This document shows positions 7,607 through 18,104 of a stretch of DNA of 64,000 bases, piece after piece. Positions within the stretch are counted from its first letter, which is position 1; the number at the start of each line of letters is the position of its first letter. Both the position numbers and the translations under genes were made by a program. Source of the stretch: PALSA-612 sp963704335 (GTDB lineage Bacteria; Actinomycetota; Thermoleophilia; Gaiellales; Gaiellaceae); contig OY969889.1 of assembly GCA_963704335.1 (NCBI GenBank), positions 1,364,001-1,428,000 of the forward strand. Direction: 5' to 3'. The notes under the pieces were generated by a model. The model was not told where the DNA came from, searched no databases, and saw only the letters and a program-made list of their open reading frames with translations.

Positions 7607-8500
7607 ATGCCTACGAACAAACGGCGGCTCGGGGTGGGGGTCGCGCTCGTGGCCGGACTCTCCGTAGTTGCGGTGGCCACGCTCGCGCCTACCGCCGTCG
7701 CGCAGAAGGAGCCGGGCAAGATGGGCAAGTCGGACCGCCCGACCGTGCTGAGGCGACTGCAGGGCGTGAACTTCATCGGCAACTGCACGTTCAGCCATCG
7801 CAACACCGACGACCCGATCGTGTTCGTGAACACGCCCGGCGCATCCCACGACCACAGCTTCGTGGGCAACCGGACGACGAACGCGTTCTCGACGACCGAC
7901 TCGCTGCTCGGCGGCCGGACGACGTGCCGGCGCTCGGCCGAGACCGCGGCGTACTGGATGCCGACGCTCTATGTCGACGGTCACGCCGTGACTCCGACCG
8001 GTGCCACCATCTACTACCGGCGGAAGACCCTCTCCAGGGTCACTGCGACGCCGCCGGGTTTCAAGATGATCGCCGGCGACGGGAGCGCGAAGTCGCCACA
8101 GGGCAGGCAGGTCACCTTCTGGAACTGCGGCGCGCAGGTCAACGTCCCCGTCTCCCAAGTCCCGCCGGCGTGCCCGGCCGGGAGGGGATCGATGCTGCGG
8201 CTGCATGTCACGTTCCCGGCGTGCTGGAACGGCGTCTCGCTCGACAGCCCGAACCACAAGCAGCACGTGGCGTATCAGATGAACGGTCGCTGTCCCGCGG
8301 GTTACGGCGTTGCCATCCCGCAGATCTCGCTCATCTACCGCTACCCGGTCAGCGGCGAGCACAGCTTCGAGCTGGCCTCGGGAGGCGTCTACTCGGCACA
8401 CGCTGATTTCTTCAACGCGTGGAACCAAGCCGAATTGGAACGCCTGACGCGGCTCTGTCTCAACGCCCTGCGCCACTGCGGCAATGGCCAAGTGAGGTAG
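7607..8500 (+). CDS. Secreted DUF1996-domain protein
   Basis: A 297-residue exported protein. A signal peptide (RRLGVGVALVAGLSVVAVAT, cut near AVAQ) precedes a DUF1996 domain. This is recognised by CTFSHRNTDDPIV, the SHDHSFVGN motif (His residues near 85), YWMPTLYVDG, CPAGRGSMLRLHVTFPACWN and the late YRYPVS. Six or more Cys residues suggest disulfides. The biochemical role of DUF1996 is not established; fungal and actinobacterial members are extracellular. The ribosome site is good (gaaaggggaacga before ATG). A hairpin terminator follows 28 bases after the stop. Confidence 0.8.
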   Translation: MPTNKRRLGVGVALVAGLSVVAVATLAPTAVAQKEPGKMGKSDRPTVLRRLQGVNFIGNCTFSHRNTDDPIVFVNTPGASHDHSFVGNRTTNAFSTTDSLLGGRTTCRRSAETAAYWMPTLYVDGHAVTPTGATIYYRRKTLSRVTATPPGFKMIAGDGSAKSPQGRQVTFWNCGAQVNVPVSQVPPACPAGRGSMLRLHVTFPACWNGVSLDSPNHKQHVAYQMNGRCPAGYGVAIPQISLIYRYPVSGEHSFELASGGVYSAHADFFNAWNQAELERLTRLCLNALRHCGNGQVR

Positions 8501-8527
8501 TCGGAGAAAAGGGGTAAGTAGGGAGCC

Positions 8528-8554
8528 GAGGGCCGTTCCGGGGGGACGGCCCTC
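8528..8554 (+). terminator. Rho-independent terminator after the DUF1996 gene
   Basis: A 9-bp stem (gagggccgt / acggccctc) around loop tccgggggg, followed by ttct. It lies 28 bases beyond the DUF1996 stop and upstream of glgP. Confidence 0.7.
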
Positions 8555-8663
8555 TTCTCTCCCGCGCCCGCTTCGGTTTCTGGTGGGGAGGGCGGCCTTG
8601 CGCCCGCCACTTCACCGTAAGCCGTCCTGGACGCTCCCGCCATGTTCGTTAGCCTCGGTCCCC

Positions 8664-10760
8664 GTGGCCGGTGCTGCCGATATCGCCTCGCGTGTCGCCG
8701 ACCTCGAGTCGCGGCTGCCAGACCCACTGCGCCCGCTCGCTGCCGTGGCGTACAACTACCGCTGGAGCTGGCATCCCGATGGCGAGGCGGTCTTTCGCGA
8801 CCTCGATCCAGCACGGTGGGATCGGGCGGGAGGCAACCCGGTGCGCTTCTTGTACGACCTCGGCCCGGCGGCGCTCGCCCGTGTGGACGCGGGGCGACCT
8901 CGGGAGCTCGCGGCAGCGATCGCTGCGGAGCAGGCGACGCGCCGAACGGGCGAGACCGTCGCGTATCTCTGCGCCGAGTACGGCATCCACGAGTCGCTGC
9001 CGATCTACTCCGGCGGGCTAGGCGTGCTGGCCGGCGACACGCTGAAGGAGGCAAGTGACCGCGCGCTGCCGTTCGTCGCCGTGGGTCTTCTGTATCGCCG
9101 CGGCTACCACCGGCAGAGGCTCGACGCGTCCGGTCGACAGCTCGAGTACTGGACAGAGAGCGATCCGGATCGTCTGCCGATGGCGCGCGTGACTGTCGAT
9201 GAGACACCGCTCGAGCTCTCGGTCGACGTCTACGGCCGTCCGACCTGGTTTCACGTCTGGCGGGTGGACGTCGGTCGGGTACCGCTCTTTCTCATCGATG
9301 CAGACGTGGCGCGGAACGACGCCGCCCAGCGCTGGTATACGGCGCGCCTCTACGACGGTGACCGGGCGCTCCGCCTGGCGCAGTACGCGTTGCTGGGGGT
9401 GGGCGGTCTCCGGGTGCTGCAAGCGCTGGGCATCGATCCGGCCGTCTTTCACCTCAACGAGGGGCATCCCGCGCTGGCCGCACTCGCGCTGTTGGAGGAC
9501 GAGGTCGCGGCAGGCGCGAGCGCTTCCGAGGCGCTGGCTCGCGTCCGCGAGCGGTTCGTGTTCACGACGCACACTCCGGTACCGGCCGGCAACGAGACCT
9601 ACGGCCGGGAAGAGCTGCTCGCGGCGCTCCCGGGGCTTCCCTCGCGGCTCGGCCTGAGCGAGGAGGAGCTGCTCGGCTGGCTCCGGACGCAGCCCGGCGA
9701 TGCGGACGAGCCGGTGGGGCTGACGCAGCTCGCGCTGCGGTGCAGCCGTGCCCACAACGCGGTCAGCGAGCTCCATGGGCAGGTGGCGCGGCGGATGTGG
9801 CAGCCCCTGTTCGGAGCCGCGAGCGAGGGGGACGTGCCCATCACGCACGTGACCAACGGCGCGCATCTGCCGACGTTCCTCTCGCCGCCGTTCCGCGAGC
9901 TGCTCAATCGCCACCTGGGTAACGGCTGGCTCGAGCGGGCCGCGGACCCGCGGACGTGGGAGCCCGTGCGGTCGATTCCCGACGCCGAGCTGTGGGAAGC
10001 TCGCTGCGCGGCGCGCGCCGATCTCATCTCGTACCTCCGCCGGCGCAGCGTCGTCGATCGGCTCCAGCGCGGCGAAGATCCGGACTTCGCCATCAGCGCT
10101 GCAGACACTCTCGATGCCGGCAGTCTGACGCTGGGCTTCGCGCGGCGGCTCGCGACCTACAAGCGCGTGCACCTGCTCGTCCACGACCCGGCCCGCGCCG
10201 TGCGACTGCTCACCGGGGACCTGCCGGTGCAGATCGCGATCGCGGGCAAGGCCCACCCGCGCGACGAGGAGGGGCGCACCTCGCTCCAGGGCCTCTTCGC
10301 GGTCGCGAGGGAGTCGCCCGAGGTGGCGGGGCGTGCAGTCGTGCTCGAGGACTACGACCTTGCGGTGGGCCGACGGCTCGTCGCGGGTTGCGACGTCTGG
10401 ATCAACCTACCGCGCCGGCCGATGGAAGCAAGTGGCACGAGCGGGATGAAGTCGGTCTTCAACGGCGGCTTGCAGCTAAGCGTGCTCGACGGCTGGTGGG
10501 CGGAGGCCTATGACGGCAACAACGGCTGGGGCATCGAGTCCGAGGAGACCGACCCTGACGCTGCCGACGCTCTCGACGCGGGCCGCTTCTACGACCTGCT
10601 CGAGAGCGAGGTGATCCCGCTCTTTCACGAGCGCGGGGCGGACGGCATCCCGCACGGCTGGTGCGCGAAGGTCAAGGAGTCGCTCGTCACGTGTGCCTGG
10701 CGCTTCACGACGGCGCGGATGCTCGACGAGTACGTCGAGCGGATCTACCGTTCGGCGTAG
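8664..10760 (+). CDS. glgP: Alpha-glucan phosphorylase
   Basis: A PLP enzyme that releases glucose-1-phosphate from glycogen or maltodextrin. It is of the compact bacterial type with an N-terminal DUF3417 segment (AAVAYNYRWSWHPDGEAVF) instead of the regulatory N-terminus of muscle enzymes. Key motifs are CAEYGIHESLPIYSGGLGVL, VFHLNEGHPAL, ARRLATYKRVHL and EASGTSGMKSVFNGG, whose Lys holds PLP. GTG 8664 gives about 698 residues; an in-frame ATG at 8583 would add 27 residues of low-complexity sequence and is less likely. The 3' end overlaps convergent malQ by 56 bases. Both enzymes process linear maltodextrins, so their pairing makes metabolic sense. Confidence 0.93.
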   Translation: MAGAADIASRVADLESRLPDPLRPLAAVAYNYRWSWHPDGEAVFRDLDPARWDRAGGNPVRFLYDLGPAALARVDAGRPRELAAAIAAEQATRRTGETVAYLCAEYGIHESLPIYSGGLGVLAGDTLKEASDRALPFVAVGLLYRRGYHRQRLDASGRQLEYWTESDPDRLPMARVTVDETPLELSVDVYGRPTWFHVWRVDVGRVPLFLIDADVARNDAAQRWYTARLYDGDRALRLAQYALLGVGGLRVLQALGIDPAVFHLNEGHPALAALALLEDEVAAGASASEALARVRERFVFTTHTPVPAGNETYGREELLAALPGLPSRLGLSEEELLGWLRTQPGDADEPVGLTQLALRCSRAHNAVSELHGQVARRMWQPLFGAASEGDVPITHVTNGAHLPTFLSPPFRELLNRHLGNGWLERAADPRTWEPVRSIPDAELWEARCAARADLISYLRRRSVVDRLQRGEDPDFAISAADTLDAGSLTLGFARRLATYKRVHLLVHDPARAVRLLTGDLPVQIAIAGKAHPRDEEGRTSLQGLFAVARESPEVAGRAVVLEDYDLAVGRRLVAGCDVWINLPRRPMEASGTSGMKSVFNGGLQLSVLDGWWAEAYDGNNGWGIESEETDPDAADALDAGRFYDLLESEVIPLFHERGADGIPHGWCAKVKESLVTCAWRFTTARMLDEYVERIYRSA

Positions 10761-12009
10761 AGGCGGCCGGGAGCCTTCCCCATAGCTCGGTGGCGTTGCG
10801 CAGCCGGTGTGCCAGCTCGTCCGTGAGCTGGCCTTCCTCGAGCTGCCACTGCCAGTTGCCGCCGACAGTCGCCGGCAGGTTCATGCGGGACTCGGCGCCC
10901 AGGCCGAGCACGTCCTGAGCCTGGATGACCGCCAGGCGGCTGCGGGAGGAGAAGGCGAGCTCGATCAGCATCCACTCCGGCGCCTGGGCACCGACTCCAG
11001 CTCTGCGCCTTGCTCCCTCGACTCGTCGCCGGGCTTCCTGGGAGGTCGAGCTCCACCACGCGGCGACGGGATCGTTGTCGTGCGTCCCGGTGTAGACGGC
11101 GCCGTACTCGAGATGGTTGGCGAGGGTGTCGGGACCGTCGCCGTCGAAGCCGAACTCGAGCACGTGCATGCCGGGCACGCCGAGCTCCCTGCGCAGCCGG
11201 CGAACGGGCGGCGTGATGTGCCCGAGGTCCTCGGCGATCATCGGAAGCGGTCCGAGCTCTCGCTCGACCGCGTCGAAGAGCGCCTTGCCGGACCCGCGGA
11301 GCCAGCGGCCGTTCTCGGCGGTGGGCTCGCCGTGAGCGACCGCCCAGTACGAAACGAGGCCGCGGAAGTGATCGATGCGCGTGGCGTCCACGAGCTCGAA
11401 CGTGCGCCGGAAGCGCTCGATCCACCAGCGATAGCCGTCTGCCCGCATCGCGCTCCAGCGGTACGGCGGGTTTCCCCACAGCTGTCCCGTTCGGCTGAAG
11501 AGGTCAGGCGGGACGCCGGCGGCCAGCGACATGTCGAAGAGCTCCTCGTGCGCGGCGACGTCGGCGCTGTTCCGGTCGACGTACAGCGGCAGGTCGCCGA
11601 TCAGCCGGATGCCCCGCTCGTTCGCGTACGTTCTGAGCGCCGTCCACTCGCGGTCGAAACGGACCTGCGTTGCCACGGCTTCGCCGTCGGTTCCCAGGAA
11701 GCGCGTCCAGTCATCGATCCAGTACGCGTGACGGCGGCGGAACTGGGCGATCTCGTCCTCGCCGACGGGCGCCCCGGGATCGGAAAGCAGCGCCGCCGAT
11801 GCGGCAAATGCGGAGCTGGACGCGTACGGCGAGCCGAATTCATCGGGTGGGCCGAGGGGCAGGATCTGCCAGAACGACTGGCCCGCCTCCACCAGCCAGT
11901 CCACGAAGTCGTATGCCTCGATGCCGAGGCGCCCCCCGGGCAGCGAGGTCGGATGGAGCAGGACTCCGCTCGAGCGCACGAGGGGAAAGGCCTCGCGGAC
12001 GACGGGCAT
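10705..12009 (-). CDS. malQ: 4-alpha-glucanotransferase (amylomaltase), compact form
   Basis: GH77 disproportionating enzyme, which transfers glucan chains between maltodextrins so that GlgP can use them. Visible motifs: SSGVLLHPTSLPG at the N-terminus, FWQILPLGPP, LFSRTGQLWGNPPYRW, the nucleophile Asp in DATRIDHFRG, the acid Glu in MIAEDLG, and TGTHDND. The protein is 434 residues, short for the family. The stretch between AYWIDDW and FDREWTALR is only about 17 residues where about 65-75 would be expected, so a surface segment is missing in frame. The ATG overlaps the amylase stop (TGATG), so the two are coupled. The last 18 codons lie inside the convergent glgP gene. Confidence 0.9.
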   Translation of the reverse strand: MPVVREAFPLVRSSGVLLHPTSLPGGRLGIEAYDFVDWLVEAGQSFWQILPLGPPDEFGSPYASSSAFAASAALLSDPGAPVGEDEIAQFRRRHAYWIDDWTRFLGTDGEAVATQVRFDREWTALRTYANERGIRLIGDLPLYVDRNSADVAAHEELFDMSLAAGVPPDLFSRTGQLWGNPPYRWSAMRADGYRWWIERFRRTFELVDATRIDHFRGLVSYWAVAHGEPTAENGRWLRGSGKALFDAVERELGPLPMIAEDLGHITPPVRRLRRELGVPGMHVLEFGFDGDGPDTLANHLEYGAVYTGTHDNDPVAAWWSSTSQEARRRVEGARRRAGVGAQAPEWMLIELAFSSRSRLAVIQAQDVLGLGAESRMNLPATVGGNWQWQLEEGQLTDELAHRLRNATELWGRLPAASTPNGRSARRTRRASAPS

Positions 12010-14142
12010 CAGCGAGGGCGCGGGGTGACGGTGAGTACGGCCGAGGCCGACACCGTCCCGTCGCTGGCGCGGGCGACGGCGACGACGTACACGCGCTCGC
12101 CCTTCTTGAAGCGACCGGGATCGAGGAACGCGCGGTACGGCCCGCCGTCGTCGACGGCGAGGCGGCGCCAGCCAGCGATGCCGGTGCGGCGCCAGGCAAA
12201 GGTCACGCTCAGCGGGTCGAGGCTGGAAGCAATCGCCGTCAGCCGCAGGAAGTCGGTGTAGAGGTCGGAGCTCGCGCGCAGTGAAAGACGTGCGGCGCCG
12301 CGCCGCGGCAGCTCCGAGTCGGCCCGGTAGAGCACGGCGGACAGCGGCTCCAGCCGAAGAGTGGCGCGTCCGTTGGCAGCGGTTGTCGCCGTTGCGGTCG
12401 TGCCGAGCAGCGGTACCCAGCTCGACGACGGCGTTGCCGTCTGGACGGTGACGTTCGCCGCGGTCTCGCCCGCGTTGAAGACGGCGAGGTACTCACGGCG
12501 TGCGTCGCGGTCGACTCGGCTGACGGCGAGCACGCTGGTCTGTGCCAGGCGCACGAACGAGGCACCTGTCGAGAGCGCCGGGTGCGCGTCCCTGAGCGTG
12601 CCGAGCGCGCGCAGGTGATTCGTCACCGGATGGGAGGAGACGTCGAACGACGAGCCCGTGCCGATCGGAAGCGAGCCCACGCGCTCTTCCGTTCGCCATT
12701 CCGTCACCTGCGTCGGGAACATGTCCTGGCGCGCGGACTTGTCGCCGCCACGGCCGATCATGCCGACCTCGTCGCCGTAGTAGACGACCGGCGCGCCGCG
12801 GAGCAGGTAGAGGAGGCTGTGGCCGAGCAGAACGCGCTGGAGCAGCTCGCTACCGGTGGCGCCCGTCTGCTCGCGAATCCTGAGCGCAGCCCGACCCATG
12901 TCGTGGTTGCCGAGGAACGTAGGCGGTGTTGGTGCGGCCCCGGTCGGTCCGCGGAAGTAGTCGTCGTCGGCGAGGCGGCTCTGGATTCCCTTCGAGCCGG
13001 AGGAACCACCCGCGTAGCGGACGAGCGTGTCCTGGAGCGGGAAGTCGAGGACGTTCGGGATCGATCGCTCCTTCGTGAAGGCCGCCAGGTCGGCTGCGTC
13101 CGAGATCGTCACCTCTCCGAAGATCTCGAACTCCTTGACGCCGGCCGCCACGGCCAGCGGCCCGGATCTTCGGGGCCCACGAGCGGAAGAACGCCCGGTC
13201 GACGTGCTTGGCCGTGTCCACCCGGAAGCCGTCGAGCTTGTACCTGCGGACCCAGTCTCCGTACACCTGAGCCAGCCCGGAGACGACGAACGGCTGCTCC
13301 GTGAAGACGTCGTCGAGCCCGAAGAAGTCTCCTTGCTCGAAGCACACGTCGCTACAGCTCGAGAAGTCGATGTCGCCCCGGTTGTGGTAGCGGACGACGT
13401 CGTTGAGCCACGCCGGCTTCTTCAGTGAGCGGTTCGCCTGCAGGACGACCGGCTGCCTGGGCTGATAGCGGTTGGACAGGCACGGGAATGCCTTGCCACC
13501 CGCGTACACCTGCGCCTTGTACGGGCGCCCACGGCAATTGCGATACGGCATCTCGGCGGGGGAGCGGAACGAGGTCCCACCGGAGAGGAGGATGACGTCG
13601 GCCGTGTGGTTGACGACGACGTCGAGGTAGACCTTCAGCCCCAGGCGGTGGGCGCAGTCGGCGAACGCGGCAAAGTCGTCGTTCGTGCCGAGGTGCGGAT
13701 CGACGCGCGTGAAGTCGAGCCCCCAGTAGCCGTGGTACGCCGCGCTGTCACCCTGAACCGCCTGCTGGACAACGGCCGGCGTGACCCAGATCCCCGTGAA
13801 CCCGAGGTCCTTGAGTCGGGCCAGTCCCGTCTGCGTGTCGGTGCACGTTCCGGTGAGCCCCTTCAGGTCGCCGCCGTGATACCAGCCGGTGTCCGCCCGG
13901 TCGAGGCCGGTAGCCGAGCGTCCGCCGCTCTTGCCGCCCTCGTCGTTGGCCGGGTCGCCGTTCGCGTACCGGTCCGGCATCACGAAGTAGAGCCGCTGGG
14001 ACGCGAACGCACTGTACGACGGTGGCTTGGCGAGCGCCTGGAGGGCCGCTCCCGATGGGGGCTTCGGCGCGGCGCCGACCGCCACTCCGCCGCCGCTCGA
14101 GACGATCACCAGCACCGTCGCCGCGCTAGCGAAGCGCCGCAC
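12009..14142 (-). pseudogene. Secreted GH13 alpha-amylase, one frameshift
   Basis: An extracellular starch-degrading enzyme of about 710 codons. The N-terminus is a signal peptide (RRFASAATVLVIVSSGGGVAVGA). The GH13 barrel has YFVMPDRYANGD, DVVVNHTAD, the nucleophile in DGFRVDTAKHVD, the acid in FEIFGEVT and FLGNHDMGR. The C-terminus is a beta domain plus an Ig-like tail. The frame breaks between the nucleophile and acid residues near 13150-13160 by one extra base; both sides are well conserved and otherwise open. GTG 14142 is chosen because gaggag lies a few bases upstream, inside the end of the ATPase gene, which it overlaps by 17 bases. It may be intact if the base is a sequencing error. 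Confidence 0.85.
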
Positions 14143-15303
14143 CCGTCTCCTCGTCGAAGAAGTGGAGGGTCTCGGGATCGACGGCGACGGGAATGTTGTC
14201 ACCCAGGCTCAGGTTGATTCGGGGAGGGAAATGCGCGATGAGGTTGGGCTTCGCGATCCCCTCGTCCTCGGGCTCTTCCTCGGGCCCTGTCCCGTGGGTC
14301 GACGGTGTCCGCACCGGCTCCGCGTCGACGTGGAGGTACGCCATGACGCCCGAGCCGAGCGCCTCCAGCAGCTCGACCCTAGCGGCGAGCGTCGGCAGCT
14401 CTGGGCGGGCAGCCGCCGGGTGGATGTCCTCCGAGCGCATGCCGACGACCACGTTGCGGCCGTCCATCGCCTTGATGGCCGCATACCGCTGCACGCAGGT
14501 CTCGCCGACCGGCAGCGACGCGGCACCGACCTGAGCGAGCAGTGAGCCGTTCTCGACTCGAAGCGAGCATCGGAAGAGGTTCATGGGGGGGGTGCCGATG
14601 AAGCTGGCCACGAAGAGGTTCGCAGGCTCGTCATAGAGCCGCTGCGGCCCGTCGACCTGCTGGAGGACCCCCATGCTCATGACGGCGACGCGGTCGCCCA
14701 TCGTCATCGCTTCCACCTGGTCGTGCGTGACGTAGATCGTCGTGGTGCCGATCTCGTGCTGGAGCTTCGCGATCTCCGCCCGCATCTGGACGCGCAGCTT
14801 GGCGTCGAGATTCGACAGCGGCTCGTCCATGAGGAACACCTGCGGCTGCCGGACGATCGCGCGCCCCATCGCGACGCGCTGGCGCTGGCCGCCGGAGAGC
14901 TCTCTCGGCTTGCGGGCGAGGTACGGCGTCAGGTCGAGCAGCTTCGCGGCCCAGGCGATGCGCTCCGTTGACCTCCGCCTTCGGCGTCTTGCGCAGGCGC
15001 AGCCCGAAGGCGATGTTGTCCGCCACCGACAGGTGCGGATAGAGCGCGTAGTTCTGGAAGACCATGGCGATGTCGCGATCCTTCGGGGACAGGTCGTTGA
15101 CGATCGCGGTCACCGATGGAGATCGTCCCGTCGCTGATCTCCTCGAGGCCGGCCACCATTCGCAGCGCCGTCGTCTTGCCGCAGCCCGAGGGGCCGACGA
15201 GCACGAGGAACTCGCCGTCCTTGACGTAGATCGAGAGGTCCTGGACGGCGTGGACGCCGCCGTCGTAGATCTTGTCGACGTCCTTCAGCTGCACGTCAGC
15301 CAC
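14126..15303 (-). pseudogene. malK: Maltodextrin ABC transporter ATP-binding protein, two frameshifts
   Basis: A cytosolic ATPase of the MalK/MsmX/UgpC group, about 391 residues when rejoined. Walker A is GPSGCGKTT, the Q-loop region VFQNYALYPH, the signature LSGGQRQRVAMGRA, Walker B VFLMDEPLSNLD, the switch YVTHDQVEAM, and a C-terminal TOBE-like domain (VVGMRSEDIHP) runs to FFDEETGAALR. Three different frames are needed. Removing one A near 15104 restores SIGDRVVNDLSPKDRD, and removing one G near 14965 restores EVNERIAWAAKLLD. The GTG start has ggaggag six bases upstream. It would energise MalF/MalG, and it lies between the cyclomaltodextrinase-like and amylase genes. Confidence 0.88.
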
Positions 15304-15321
15304 AGTCGTCCTCCTCCGTCG

Positions 15322-17156
15322 TCATGTCACGCGCCAGGCGTGGAAGGCCGGCCCGTCGTCCGGCAGCACCGCCTCGCCGCCGTCGATCTGGGCGTTCTCA
15401 CCGGTCACGGTCTCGAGCTCGCTGCCCCCGAGCGCGGCTAGCGACAGACGGACAGGCTCGTGAGGCGCACGCGCGGCCAGGCAGAGGATCGTCTCGCCGG
15501 CGGCCTCGCGGAGGTACGCGATCGCATCGTCGGAGACGTGGGCATACCGGATGCCACCACGAGCGAGCGCGCGGCTCTGTCGGCGCAGCGCGGCGAGCCG
15601 CCGGTAGCCGGTGAGCAGCTCCGAGCTCCCAGGTCTCCGGACGCGACCACGGCATCGTGCGCCGGGCATCCTCGCCCCATTCGCCCTCGAGACCGAGCTC
15701 GTCCCCGGCGAACACCATGGGCACGCCGGGCGTGGTCATCTGTAATCCGACGCCGACCAGCTGCCGCTCCCGCGAGCCCGGCGATCGTGCGGAACCTCGC
15801 CGTGTCGTGACTGTCGAGCAGCGTCCAGGAGTGGAGCACGCTCGCCCAGGGAATGCCTGCCCGGAAGCGGCGCATCGTCTTCACGACGGCCGTGCCCGGC
15901 AGGCGCGGCACGGGCATCGGCAGGCCGAGGAACTGCTCGGCGGGCTCGCCCGCCGGCGCGTCCCCACGCAGCCAGGCCCACGCGGGCCGCGTGAAGCCTG
16001 CGTAGTTCATCGTGCCGTGCCAGCTGCCAGGCTGAAGGTCTCCGCGAGCATCGTGTGAGTGCTCTGCGACCACGAGCGCCTCTGGGTTCGCCGCGACGGC
16101 CGCCGAGCGCATGCCGCTCGCGACTTCCGCCAGTAGATCGGTGTCCTCGCGTCGCCCGGTCTGGTTGGCGACGTCGATCCGCCAGCCGTCGAGCGAGTAC
16201 GGAGGTCGCAGCCACTTGCCGGCGACCGAGGCGTCGTCGCCGAAGAAGCGGCGTCGTAGCTCACCCGAAGAGTGATCGAGCTTGGGCAGGGACGGGACGT
16301 CGTGCCAGCTCGCGTAACCGTGATCCAGCCTGTCGTCGAAGAAGAAGAACTCGCGCTCGGGCGCGTCGCTCCCGTTGCGGGCCGCTGCGAACCAGTCGTG
16401 CCCGACGCCCACGTGGTTGGTCGTCAGGTCGCCGAGGAGTTCTGATGCCGCGGGCGTGGGCGGCGCCCACGAGCGACACGAGCGCGTCGTCACCGCCGAG
16501 CAGCGGATCGACGGCATCGAAGGTCGTGGCGTCGTAGCGATGGGTGCTGCCGGCGGGGAAGATCGGGGTCAGGAAGATGACGTTCGCGCCGAGGTCGGCG
16601 ATGTGGTCGAGCCGGTGCTCGAGCCCGGCCTGAGGTCACCGCCAAACCACTCGAACGGCGTCTCCGGCCCGCGGCCGGTAGGCAGGTCGTCCCACTCGCG
16701 CGGCACGGCCCACGCGGGCGGGTCGACGTTCTGCCCGGAGCGGGCGAAGCGGTCCGGGAAGACCTGGTAGACGACGGACTGGAGGTGCCAATCCGGCCCG
16801 CCTGTGTCGGGCGTGGCCACGAAGTCGTCCGCGTCGGGCACGTCCCAGTGCTGCAGCCCGACGCCGTTGAGCCAGGCATAGCCGTAGTCGCCGCCGGAGA
16901 GCAGCCAGCGGTAGCCCGTGGCCGGGTTCCATACCGGAAACGTCGCGTGCCACCAGACGTCGGTATCCGTCTCGCGATCGATCTCGGCTACCGACACCTT
17001 CGGCTCTCCGTCACGCACGTAGCGAACGGCCACGGAGTCTGCCGCGTGTGCTCGCGGCACGCGCAGGAGGACGGTCGTCTCGTCGCCGAGCTCGGCAGGC
17101 GGAGCGGGCGCATAGAGCTCCGAGCCGTCGTGGTGGGGGGCGGCCAGCAGCTCCAT
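15322..17156 (-). pseudogene. GH13 cyclomaltodextrinase/neopullulanase-like enzyme, four frameshifts
   Basis: A probable cytosolic maltodextrin hydrolase, about 611 codons when rejoined. The N-terminal beta domain (about residues 1-120, CBM34-like) is followed by SVVYQVFPDRFARSG, FEWFGGDL, ANVIFLTPIFPAGSTHRYD, LTTNHVGVGHDWF, the nucleophile Asp in DGWRIDVAN, the acid Glu in ALVVAEHSH, LLDSHDTAR and VPMVFAGDELGLEGEWG. The frame breaks near 16630, 16440, 15777 and 15621. Three are single extra bases; the first is one missing or two extra. There is no signal peptide. The ATG follows the malG stop directly (TAGATG), so it belongs to the transporter operon. Confidence 0.85.
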
Positions 17157-18104
17157 CTAACCCTTGACCGCCCCTCTCGTCAGACCCTCGGTGATGAAGC
17201 GCTGGAGGAAGAAGAAGATGACGACGACTGGGATCGCCGCAAGCACCACGCCCGCGCAGAACGGCCCCCATTGCTGCGCGTACTTGTCGTTGATGAACCC
17301 GTACAGACCCACCGGGAGTGTGAACTTGTCCGTGCTCTGGAGCAGGCGGCTGGCGATGATGAACTCGTTGATGGTCGCGATGTAGGAGAGCAGTCCGACC
17401 ACGGCGAGCACGGGCGCCGCGAGCGGCAGGATGATGCCCCAGAAGACCTGGCTCGGGGTAGCCCCGTCCACGCGGGCGGACTCGTCGAGCGAGTCGGGGA
17501 TCGAGTCGAGGAACCCCTTCATGAGCCACGTGTTTACGCCGAGCACGCCGCCGAGGTAGACGAGGATCACGCTCGTCCGCGTGTCGAGCCCGAGTGCCGG
17601 GAAGACGTCGCCGACGCGCAGGACGATGTTGTAGAGGGCCACGACGGCCAGGAACGTTGGGAACATCTGGATCAGGAGCAGGGCCATCATCCCCATCCGG
17701 CGTCCCCGGAACCGGAAGCGGGCGAACGCGTAGGCTGCGAGGGCTCCGAAGAACACCGAGAACAGGGCAGTAGCGCCCGCGATGATGATGGTGTTGAGAT
17801 ACCAGCTCGTGTAGGGAACGTCGAGCGCCTCCTGCTCGGTTCCGGCCTCGCCCGGATGCCCGCTGAGGATCCTGCGGAAGTTTTCGAGCGTGATCTCGTC
17901 CGGGATGAGCTGCGCGCCGGTCAGCGAGGGGATCGCGCTGAATGCAGCCGAAAGCACGAAGACGACGGGGAACAGCGCGAACAGGATCGCGAGCAGGCTC
18001 ACGAGATAGCGCCACCAGTTGTAGGACATGATCGGGCGGCGCCCTCGGCTCTTGGCCGCGGTCTCCGGCGTTGCGACGGCCTCGCCGTGTTCGAGCGTCG
18101 TCAT
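17157..18104 (-). CDS. malG: Maltodextrin ABC transporter permease, MalG type
   Basis: An inner-membrane subunit of the maltodextrin importer, 315 residues and intact. It has about six hydrophobic segments, beginning with YLVSLLAILFALFPVVFVLS near residue 35. The EAA coupling loop reads DESARVDGATPSQVFWGIILP near residue 215, which contacts the ATPase. The C-terminus ends FITEGLTRGAVKG, typical for MalG. The ATG overlaps the malF stop by four bases (ATGA), and its stop abuts the start of the cyclomaltodextrinase-like gene. Confidence 0.93.
   Translation of the reverse strand: MTTLEHGEAVATPETAAKSRGRRPIMSYNWWRYLVSLLAILFALFPVVFVLSAAFSAIPSLTGAQLIPDEITLENFRRILSGHPGEAGTEQEALDVPYTSWYLNTIIIAGATALFSVFFGALAAYAFARFRFRGRRMGMMALLLIQMFPTFLAVVALYNIVLRVGDVFPALGLDTRTSVILVYLGGVLGVNTWLMKGFLDSIPDSLDESARVDGATPSQVFWGIILPLAAPVLAVVGLLSYIATINEFIIASRLLQSTDKFTLPVGLYGFINDKYAQQWGPFCAGVVLAAIPVVVIFFFLQRFITEGLTRGAVKG

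Noticed and set aside
8583..8663. A longer N-terminus for glgP from ATG 8583.
   Set aside because: The 27 added residues are low-complexity and not part of the phosphorylase family. GTG 8664 gives the normal DUF3417 start.
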